A stretch of 64,000 bases of DNA from Tribonema minus. Its lineage: Eukaryota; Sar; Xanthophyceae; Tribonematales; Tribonemataceae. A model generated the notes under the pieces. The model did no database searches, had not been told where the DNA came from, and saw only the letters and a program-made list of their open reading frames with translations. Shown piece by piece: positions 9,218-17,270 of the stretch. The position numbers and the translations under genes were made by a program. Position 1 is the first letter of the stretch. Each line of letters begins with the position of its first letter. The DNA lies in contig JAFCMP010000006.1 of the NCBI GenBank assembly GCA_017506865.1, positions 489,790-553,789 on the forward strand. Direction: 5' to 3'.

Positions 9218-11067
9218 CTAGGTGCCCCTGTTGCCACTGTTGCCACGGCCGCAGCAGCCGTAGCCGCCCCCGTAGCGGTTGTAGCTCCTGCCACCGCCAG
9301 CGCCACTTCCGCTTCCACCATCTGCAGAATCTCTGCTGCGCGGGCCCTGAAGCGAGGAGGCATCGCCGCTGTTGAAAGCACGTACGCGCGACCGGAGTGC
9401 CTGCCACGTCGTCTGGTTCGTAGGCGCAAATTTCTGCACCTGTGGGCGTTGTACTGCTGCCGCTGCCCAACCTGCGTGGTTGAATGCCTCCGAGCATGCG
9501 CTGAACAGGTGATCACCGCCGCAGTTGTAGCACCCCAGCGCGTTACCCCGCGCCCGCTCCGAGCTGGTGAATTTCTCCTCCACCACTGCCAACAGAGCCA
9601 TAGAGTTCAGTGTCACTGATTCACGCTGCTGCCTGCGCCTCCTGTCGCCCAGCGCGTAATCATTGGTGCCACCACCACCACTGCCGCCACTTAGACCGCT
9701 GGCGCCTCCGCCTGAGCCCGTGCTGAGTGTCTCCGGGTATATAGAGTAGCCGGCGGGTGCGCCGCTGGCGAGATGCTGCACGGAGCGGTGCGCCTTGAGC
9801 GCCTCAAGCGCCTGGTGCATGCTGTAGCGTGTGTGGCGGTTGATGATGTCCCGAATGTTGTCCTGCGCGGCAGTCATTGGGTATTGCCTGTTCACCAAGC
9901 CCGTAAGAGCTTGGACGCGTAGGTTGTCGTTTGTCGGGTCGATCATTGCGGACAGGTTGCACTTGGACTGCATGTAGTTGAGCGCATCATGGAATGGCGT
10001 GTCTTTGCGCACCGCCACGCGTAACAGGTCCGCCGCAATGCGAGAAGGCTGACCTTGCTGGAAGTGCTCCCCCAGTTGTTCCATGAGCCACTCGTAGAGC
10101 TGCAGGTCTCTCGTGCCAGCCGCCACCCCCCGTGCGCCCTCCGCGATCCATTGTTCTGCCTGCTCGCGCACCGTTGCTGCTGCAGGGTGCGAGCCCCGTA
10201 AGGCGACGCACAGGCCCATGGTGAAGGGGGCCAGCCATTCGCAACCAAAGTCGTCCTCCCTGTTGAGCACCTGCGGCAGCTTGGCCTTCTGGCGCGCGAG
10301 TGAGCAGGCGTGGCGCAGGTGCACCAGCAGTTGACTGCCAATCTGCCACACGACATACTCGTCGCCGCGGTTTACAGGCGTGAGGCCATGGAACAGCTTG
10401 TCCAAGTCTGCCGGTACACGGCACAGAGCCCAGCCATCACGATCAAAGTTGTCGTCGCGGCTGCCTCCACTGCCGCCACCACCAGCGCCACCTGCACCAC
10501 CGCCGCCTCCACTGCCGCCGCCGCTGCCGCCGCCAGAGGCTGCGCCAACCGGGTACACTGCCCCGGGGCGATCTAGAGGGGCCGCTGCCGCCTCCGCCGC
10601 CGCCGCCGCCGCCATCGCCGCCACCGCCGCCTCCGGCGCCGCCGCTGCCTGCAGCGCCGCCGCTGCTGCCGGCGCCGCCGCTGCTGCCGGCGCCGCAAGC
10701 GCGGCGCCAAAGTCGCTGCTGCCGCTGTCCGCGAGGGTGGCAGCAGGCAAGGCAGTTGGCGCAGCAGTCGTCGATGGCCTCTGCTGGGTAGCCGCTGCTT
10801 GCATAGTACCTGGGGCGGCCGCCATTGCGGCCGTTGGCGCCGCCGATAGGCCAGCCTTGGCCCTCCGTAGCTGCTGAGCCTCTGCCGTAGCTGCATCGCG
10901 CTGCATAGTAAGTGTCATCAGAGCCTGATGGAAGCAGCTCTGATCTGCTGCATGCTGCAGCTGCAGCTGAGCGTCGGGCTTCATAGTAGGTTGCGCTGTG
11001 GGTGCCAAAGTCGCATCCGACGAGTCAGCAGCGTAGCTGCTTGTTACACGTTTCCAGTTGTTGACGC
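7408..11067 (-). repeat. Right arm of the 3.66-kb inverted repeat
   Basis: This is the reverse complement of 1-3660. The spacer of about 3.7 kb holds the diverging 3' parts of the two element copies. Confidence 0.85.
9218..11055 (-). CDS. Gag-like protein with zinc knuckle, uninterrupted in this copy
   Basis: This is the same Gag and zinc knuckle as at 2-1846, but with serine TCA where the plus copy has a stop, so the frame runs unbroken to UAG at 9218-9220. The open frame technically extends to an ATG at 11170. Upstream of about 11053 that extension is out of frame with the coiled-coil N-terminus, because of one extra A (ctggaaacg here, ctggaacg in the plus copy). The ancestral Gag therefore probably started at 11960, and the single-base insertion now separates N-terminus and body. 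The zinc knuckle lies near 9500-9535 on this strand. Confidence 0.72.
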
Positions 11068-11960
11068 AGTGGCCGGGCGTCAGCGCCGCCAGCAGGAATG
11101 GTCGGCGCCGCCGATCCGCTCGGCGACACGTGCTTTCCAGGCCCAGCCAATGGTGCAGCGTATGGCGCAATAGGCGGTCGTGCCACGCTGCTGCTGCGGA
11201 TCGTACTAAGCGGCACTGCCGGGCCGCTGGTGCTGAAGTCTGCTACTGACACGCTGTCCTCGGGAGCCACACTGGGTGCTGCGCTGCCAAAGTTGTTACC
11301 CACAGAGTGGAAGGATGTCTCATACGCCGTTGTGGTACGACGCTGCGCATCAAGCATCGCACCTTTAGTGCCCACCTCAAGTAGCTGGCGCCGCATGTCC
11401 CCCACGCCCTCTGCAGCGTTGTTGTGCCGCCGCAGCAGATCCTCTTGCCGCGCGATCACCTCGGAGTCCTCCATGCGCTTTTGCCCCTGCGCAACCTCCG
11501 CTGCCACTCCTGACAGGCGCTCACCCATGTGGATCAGCCGCAACTCCGCAGTCGCAATCCTCTCACCGACCTCCGCGATGCTCCCCGCGATGGCCGCCAT
11601 GTCTCCTTGTATGACAGGAATCACATCCTGTACCAGCGCGTCCATGTCGCGCTGTGATGCTGCACCGCCTGCGATGGTGGGGCCACTCCCCATCTGCGCC
11701 AGTGCACTAGCGTGCTCCGCCAGCTGCATCTGGTGCCTGCGCAGCGATGTGTCGATACCGGGCAAGTTGTGCGTAATTACCATGCACAGATCCTGCCCCA
11801 TGAGAGAGGTGGTGTTGGCCACCCCTGCGAGCCCCCCTTTGAGGCTGGTTACCTCGGACTGCAGGAACTGCAACTCCATGTTGAGCTGCAAGTCCAAGTC
11901 CTCCTCGGCAGTCATATGCCCCACCGTCGCAGCTTCCTTTCGCTGCTCCTCCTGCTCCAT
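11025..11960 (-). CDS. N-terminal coiled-coil part of Gag
   Basis: This frame of 311 codons starts MEQEEQRKEAATVGHM. Long helical stretches rich in Glu, Gln, Leu and Arg (roughly residues 10-190) have heptad-like spacing, and a Ser/Ala/Pro-rich linker follows. It ends prematurely at TGA 11025-11027, just after the extra A near 11053. In the plus copy, which lacks that A, the same frame continues into the Gag body at the window edge. I read it as the Gag N-terminal oligomerisation region. I recognise no named family. The ATG is about 25 bp from the edge of repeat R1. Confidence 0.7.
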   Translation of the reverse strand: MEQEEQRKEAATVGHMTAEEDLDLQLNMELQFLQSEVTSLKGGLAGVANTTSLMGQDLCMVITHNLPGIDTSLRRHQMQLAEHASALAQMGSGPTIAGGAASQRDMDALVQDVIPVIQGDMAAIAGSIAEVGERIATAELRLIHMGERLSGVAAEVAQGQKRMEDSEVIARQEDLLRRHNNAAEGVGDMRRQLLEVGTKGAMLDAQRRTTTAYETSFHSVGNNFGSAAPSVAPEDSVSVADFSTSGPAVPLSTIRSSSVARPPIAPYAAPLAGPGKHVSPSGSAAPTIPAGGADARPLRQQLETCNKQLRC

Positions 11961-12000
11961 TTCACGCTCCCTAGGGGGGGGCGGGAGTACCCTTCACATT

Positions 12001-12440
12001 GAGGACATTGCTTGAGGTTTGGAGTAACATGGAGCGAGCGCTTGGGATAGCATTCCCAGACAAGATAATGCAGAGACGGCTTGCAAGAGCAGGCATGACG
12101 TTGGCTCAGCACTCCAAATACGCCTCTGGTCTACGCCGTGGTTCGGTTACCCCAACACAGACACATAGGAGTCCTCTCGTAGTTGAAGCCAGCACATCTT
12201 CGTCTGTAAGGAGCACTGCTGTAGTGTACACCATAGCTCTGGTACGCTATCCCCTTGGCCACGCGCGCTGCAACAATTTTGGAGCGTGCGCGCGCCACAT
12301 TGTGATGCTGCATTGAGCCGTTGTGTGACCTGTTGTAATTGTGCAAGTGCTGCACAGTGAACCGTGCGGTCATCAAAGACGTAGGCGGCGCCGTGGGCTG
12401 TGAGCTGCAAGCAGCGCACACAGGGACTAAAAGCCATGCT
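12001..12440 (-). repeat. Dispersed repeat R1, copy 1
   Basis: On the minus strand this sequence aligns with 32470-32800 and 35220-35545 on the plus strand. Shared blocks include gcgcgcgtgg, gtgtacactac, cagtgctcc and the end aatgtgaagggta followed by a C-run. Short reading frames in it do not stay open in all copies. In the other two copies the C-run leads into a different coding-like segment; here it leads into the retroelement, so the element probably inserted at the C-run. Confidence 0.65.
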
Positions 12441-13016
12441 CCATCCCTTGCCTCTTAGAGCGACACGATTATTTAATTATAAGCATTAGCAATGAAAAGG
12501 GGTGGGCTATGGATGGAACTGCATGCGATTTGGTACACATGGCGAAAACGACACAGCGCATGTGCATGGCAGCATGACCAAGGCGCTGGATGCCACACAA
12601 GCAACACAAACGCGCGATGGGCATCACTCGAAGTTTTCATAGGCCACTGACATGGTAGTCATGACAAATGACAACTGGACCTGGACTGTCTGAGTGTTGT
12701 GCTGTGCAATCGCATTTGCAGTTGAGATTGTGCGAAACGTTGGCTGCAGTAGGCGTGCCACAGTATGTCAACTTCCCCCCTGTTGCGTTGGAAATAGTGG
12801 CAGTGGACACAAACTCAGCAAGAGTGAGGCATGAAGTGAAACTCTTATGCAGTCAGTCAAGTGCCGAGTGAGTGCAAACGCAAGCCGCAATGCGCATCAG
12901 ATCAACGAGTGTGCACATAGTGTGTCAACCGCATGCTGTGGCGACTTTAGTATTGACAAACCATCACAGCAAAAGGAATGCAGGGATAGCAAGCACACAT
13001 ATAGTATGAACAGCTT

Positions 13017-13090
13017 CACACCGGCAGGAATTGAACCCGCATCTCCAGGGCATGTACTGTGCTGGTGTGCTTCCATTGCACCACGGTGTG
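13017..13090 (-). tRNA. tRNA-like sequence with aberrant anticodon arm, copy 1
   Basis: It has an acceptor stem CACACCG/CGGTGTG of seven perfect pairs, a D arm GTGC-AATGGAA-GCAC, and a T arm GCGGG-TTCAATT-CCTGC. A box TGGTGCAATGG and B box GGTTCAATTCC both fit the RNA polymerase III consensus. The anticodon arm is wrong for a normal tRNA: CCAG and CTGG enclose 13 bases instead of a five-pair stem with a seven-base loop. Outside that arm it resembles tRNA-Gly. It could be a tRNA pseudogene, a tRNA with a tiny intron, or a tRNA-derived element. Confidence 0.55.
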
Positions 13091-13099
13091 TATGATGAT

Positions 13100-13950
13100 G
13101 CAACACAACTACATGCTGGTCTCTCTTGGTGGACCTGAACCGGCAAGGCTCAGCTCCAAGCCCCCGCACCACGACAAGGTGGAGACCGCATTTGCGGGGG
13201 AACTACCTACACAAGCGATGCAGCACGCCAAGCAACAACAAGCCTGCGGAACATCGAATCCCAGCACAATCTGCACGATTTGCGTCAGTCTCCCAGGTTG
13301 CAACGTGGGCAGACTGGTCTGAGATGCGATGTACGCAGCCTTACTGGTGCTGGACGCACTGCGACCAGGCAGTACGACCAGACGAGAGCATGCTGCTAAA
13401 CACAGGCACGGCCTAGGAGGAGAGAGGGCAGCAGCCCCTTCTCTTCCAGAGGAGGGCACCCAGCGACGACTGGGTGCGTGCCCTCCCGCGGATCTTAGAC
13501 CCTCTCATTGCTGCTTAGAGTGTCGGCCGTGGCTAGACCGGCGGTCGCCATGGGTTGATATGTCAGCACGAACTGTGCCCTGTCAGCCCTGCTGCGCTGC
13601 CGCAACAGCAGAGCCTTCCAGGCAGCCAACAAGTGGTTGACTTCTGAAAGCCTGGGTATCATGTGTTCTAACAACAGCTCTTGTCTGGCCTTTACCTGTT
13701 GTTTCGTGGTGCCGCCAGGTCGTGTGCCCAGGCCAAAGCGCTGCGCACTTTCAAGTGGAGGCGATGACCTTGTGGTACCTCCAGACACGCGCCCGCCACA
13801 GCCCAAGCGCGCCTACGCCACCAGGGACGGCCTAGGCATAGCAGTAAGTGACTGCGATTGCCTCAAAGGAAAGCAGCAATGCCTTCCTTGCAATCAGGCT
13901 GCCATCTCGTGCGAGCCGCCAGCAGTGTGACCTCGGCACACACAGACTGC
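13100..13950. repeat. Conserved core of the paralogous block, copy 1
   Basis: This stretch is repeated at 25940-26740, 31560-31860 (partial, inverted) and 33640-34370 (inverted). The minus strand carries a coding-like piece at about 13495-13806, beginning CGGRVSGGT, with a conserved NHLLAAWKALLLRQRSRA. A related piece with a similar order of motifs appears on the plus strand at 33642-33926. Frames are broken differently in each copy, so I treat it as a decayed gene of unknown function and not as a current coding sequence. Confidence 0.6.
13451..13486. other. Hairpin in the paralogous block, copy 1
   Basis: GGAGGGCACCCAG pairs with CTGGGTG and CCCTCC across a loop of about six bases with a short bulge. 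Equivalent hairpins lie at 26274-26305 and 33998-34029. Confidence 0.6.
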
Positions 13951-13974
13951 AATCAGCCTCAGTGCAGCATGATC

Positions 13975-14130
13975 ATGAAGCATGAAGCATGCAGCATGAA
14001 GCATGCAGCATGAGGCTCCTGGTGCTCGTAGGCGCGTGGTCTTGTGTGCCAGCCATTCGATTCGGCAGTTTCACACAAGTTGAAGTGAAGTTGGTGAAGT
14101 GAAGTTGGTGAAGTGAAGTTGGTTCAATGT
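13975..14130. repeat. Short tandem repeats
   Basis: Units of gcatgaagcat/gcagcatga run at 13975-14012, and three units of about 14 bp (gaagtgaagttggt) run at 14090-14130. In the duplicate (near 62375) the second tract has lost one G, one of the few differences between the two long copies. Confidence 0.8.
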
Positions 14131-14691
14131 TTTTCATTACTGAACTTGAAACTGTAGAGAGCGATGGTAGGCTCCGCTCGGCACGTTGCTCCTGTGTGTT
14201 ACGCCACTTCAATCAGTGAGCTTCAGCTGCTGTCCCTGGTGGTGGCTCGAGCGTGATCACCTGCATCCACGCGCCAGCACTCTAGGAGGAAAGCCCTATT
14301 TTAGTTGTGGCTGTCCACAGATTCTGGTTGTTGTGGGAAACGCAAACAAACTTTTTTCTTTGGAAGTGCACTAAACAAAGTTAGATGTTGGTGAGAAAAA
14401 CCTCAGGGCTTTCACCAATCGCCACTGACTTTCAGGGGGCTCTGTTCTTCAGTGGAGTTTTCCCGATTTGACATTACTGCGATACTTCTGTATCTTGGTC
14501 AGAGCCAGTACACATGGTCAGTATGCTGTGTCATTCGGCAGGAAAACGAAGCCCACAAGTCGTCCGCAAGCATTCTTTCATTGTCGATTGTCCCCAAACT
14601 CTTTAGGACAGAGCAATAGCAAACGATTATCATTTGCTGCAATAATGCTGCAGTAGACATAGACGCTTCTGGTACCTGCCGTCGGGGAGCA

Positions 14692-15037
14692 GGGGCTGAA
14701 GCTGCTGGAGGCTGTGGCGACGGAGTATGCCAGCAGGATGTCAGTGCCCGGAGGAGCGCGCCCTCAAGCTCTTAAGGGCATCACCCTGGCGCGCTTACGC
14801 TCGGCTCTGTCGGCAGCGCTCCACATGGCGTACTCTGGCCGTGTCATGACACACATGGCAGAATTGGCAGAATCCAGGGGGGGGGGGCACATGGAGGAGG
14901 ACGTAGGGAGGATCCCGAGATGCCATTTGGCGGCGGCGGCGTTTGAGTGGTTGTCGTTACGACACTTTCAGACTGTCATACGACATGTAGATTCCGTACA
15001 GCTAGATGCCAATCATCTGGGCTTTTTCGCGCCTTGA
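14692..15037 (+). CDS. Possible exon, unknown protein
   Basis: A reading frame follows a plausible acceptor (gggagcag) at 14691 and runs to TGA at 15037. Its first part is helical and amphipathic (LKLLEAVATEYASRM). A run of eleven Gs near 14877 lies inside. In the duplicate the run has twelve Gs and the frame breaks, so either the coding part ends before the G-run or one copy is damaged. I recognise no domain. Confidence 0.3.
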
Positions 15038-16829
15038 GCGAGAAATAATAAAAGTACCTGCCGTCACAGGTGTTTGTGTTTGCATGTACAAGATCTCGAG
15101 CCAGGAGTTTGTGTTTGCATGTGGAAGAACGACATGCATGCAAACACAACGACCGGGGACATGTGCCTTGCTCACCAAGTAGTTCCTCCGCCCACCATCT
15201 GATTGGGGGGCCAAATGGGGCACGTTGTGGGAGGATATTAGTCACTTCAACATCACCTCGACGAGCGGTTACGCCTCCTGAAACGTTTTGAGCGAAGAGT
15301 AGTTTGTCGCTGTGGCGCGGGCGCGGTTGTGGGGGCGGCCGGCGGCAGAGCGGAGCCTTGGCGTAGGCAAGACGGTCTTGAGGGCAAGTTGCTGCAAGGT
15401 TGTGTGCATCGTGCTCTGCGTGCTTTCTAAACATGCCTGAGGATAAGGCATGGCTTTTTCTTTCAAGCAAGCCTCATAGGAGAGCTCGGCATTTACACAA
15501 CGCCTTCGACAGCTAGAGTCTGAATTTATTCGTTGCTGTCGATTTTAACGCTGACAGCCGCCATGCTGCCAAATCACTTGTGCAGGTGGGCAAGCGCAGC
15601 CATGGCGCCGCGATCGCTGTCGTTCAATGTGTGTCACCTGATTATCAGGACTTTAAAACGCGATCCACCTCTTCAACTGGAGGGCGGCAGGGAATTTCAG
15701 TGGAAATGTTGGCTACCGCCATGCTCCGCAAGGCCAAACTTTCAGGTGGCTGGAGCAGTGTCACTCTTGGCACTGAACTGCTGCACGCTGGGCAATCGGT
15801 GCTCAAGCCTAACACAGGCTTGCACGATGCCCTCGACGAGTACCACCTGCACAAGCTTGTCGCAAAGCTGGCTGTCCTCGCGGACGCAGAGCTGAAGAAG
15901 AGCATGGAAGCGACGCCGATGCCAGCAGCGCACAGACAAGTAAGCCACAAAGGTTGAATAGGATGCAGCCTGCTAGGCTTGCTTCCCCTTAAATCTCTTT
16001 GTTGAACGATGCGCTGCAGACGGCTCTGCAAGCATCAGGAATCAGGAAGTGAATGAGAAGCAGCATTCACGACAGGGCGACCACTCTTCAGACCTATCAG
16101 TTACGGTTACGTGTGCTGAGTGCTCAGGCCAGCGATTCCTCAGTTCATTGTGGCCTGCTCTCCGACACGAGAGCTGTGCGCATCCTGCAGGCGAGCGCTG
16201 CGGGCATCGGCATGCTCTCAAAGCATCATATCGCTGAGCATATGCGCGGAAAAGAGTGTATGTGTTGCGGTCTTCAAACTCAGTGGCCAGGCACATACCA
16301 CCTCAAAATGTGTCGCTTGAAGCGCCTGTCGACTGCCAGTTGCGGCGCGCCGCGCTGATCGTTGCAGCTTGCAGGCAATCACCATCGCGGCACCGCATGC
16401 AACTCGCTAATCACCTGCCCACACTGTTGTTGCAAGGCGCAGACTGAACGCGCGTATGTGTGACAACTCAATGCTTCGTAGGTAGAGCAACACAGCCGAT
16501 GCCCTGACGCACGCAACACGTTCATCCGCATGCGTTGTTGCAGGCCAAGGGTACTGCTGCCAGCGCTCAACCCGTGCTGCCGCGGCGCGCTGCCATGAAG
16601 GGACCTGCCCACAAAGGGACTGTGAGGAGCGCGGACGCAGCCGGCCTCACACCTCCTGACACGCCCAAACGACAGCGTGTCAACCAGGGCTCTGAAGGCG
16701 TCCCCCCCCCAGCTGCAGCTGAGCCCGGGATCGTCAGAGACGCCATGCTGGTGAGCGCTGCCGCAATGTAGTCATGTGCATGGGCGCTGCTGCTTTTTGC
16801 GCATCAGTCTGGTGACGCGTTGCCTTCAG

Positions 16830-17270
16830 GGTGAGGGTTAGGGTTATGGTTAGGCTTAGGGTTTTGGTTCGGCTTAGGGTGAGCATAAGGGTGAGCGTTA
16901 GGGTTAGGGTTAGACTTAGGGTTAGGATTAGAGCTAGGGTTAGGGTTAGGGTTTTGATTAGGGCCAGCGTCCTCATGTGTGTCTCTCGGAGGCTCATCCG
17001 CCACAGGACTTCAGAGCGTGCGGTTCGCTATTGCACTCATACCCGTTCACAGCGGCAGCATATGTCGATCACGACACTGCCATGGCAATACATAGGTTGG
17101 CACTGCCATGGCAATACCTAGGGTTAGGATTAGAGTTACGGTTGGAATCAGAGTTTGGATTAGGGTTAGGATTACGGCTAGAACTAGGGTAAGGGTGAGC
17201 ACGAGGGTTAGGGCTATAGTAAGGATTAGGTTAGGGTTAGGGTTAGGGTGTAAATAAGGGTTAGGTTTAG
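16830..17270. repeat. Degenerate TTAGGG-type tract in an intron, block 1
   Basis: Runs of gggttagggttaggg with many variants (ttaggc, ttagac, ttacgg) lie at 16830-16965 and again at 17110-17270. They are separated by a segment that itself recurs at 17300-17420 (ctcatccgccacagg..., gcgtgcgg). They lie in the intron between exons 16544-16750 and 17857-18021. Confidence 0.75.

Larger units (their letters stand above)
6734..11985 (-). mobile_element. Gag-chromodomain retroelement, minus-strand copy with internal deletion
   Basis: Reading on the minus strand: an N-terminal coiled-coil reading frame (11960-11025), Gag with zinc knuckle (about 11055-9218), UAG, Ala-rich repeats, the same linker as the plus copy, then a chromodomain and a Tudor-like tail ending at 6734. 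Retropepsin, methyltransferase, reverse transcriptase and integrase are all absent. In Ty3/gypsy chromoviruses the chromodomain sits at the integrase C-terminus. Its direct fusion to the Gag-side linker here points to deletion of everything between. The element begins only about 25 bp upstream of its first ATG, against repeat R1, with no recognisable long terminal repeat. Confidence 0.75.

Noticed and set aside
1-12000. Reverse transcriptase, RNase H or integrase of the retroelement
   Set aside because: I looked for YxDD-type, HHCC and DDE-type motifs in all frames given and found none. The copies appear to lack them.
11098-12015. 305-codon plus-strand frame over the Gag coiled-coil region
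   Set aside because: It has a cysteine/serine-rich nonsense composition. The opposite strand has a coherent coiled coil continuous with Gag.
6471-12440. Long terminal repeats around either element copy
   Set aside because: No matching direct repeats flank the copies within what I could compare. R1 was considered, but it also occurs without the element.
13495-13806. Calling the CGGRVSGGT frame a transposase
   Set aside because: It is conserved in several blocks but shows no catalytic triad or family signature that I recognise.
13975-14130. CRISPR-like array
   Set aside because: The units are contiguous short tandem repeats without spacers, in a eukaryotic intron-rich context.
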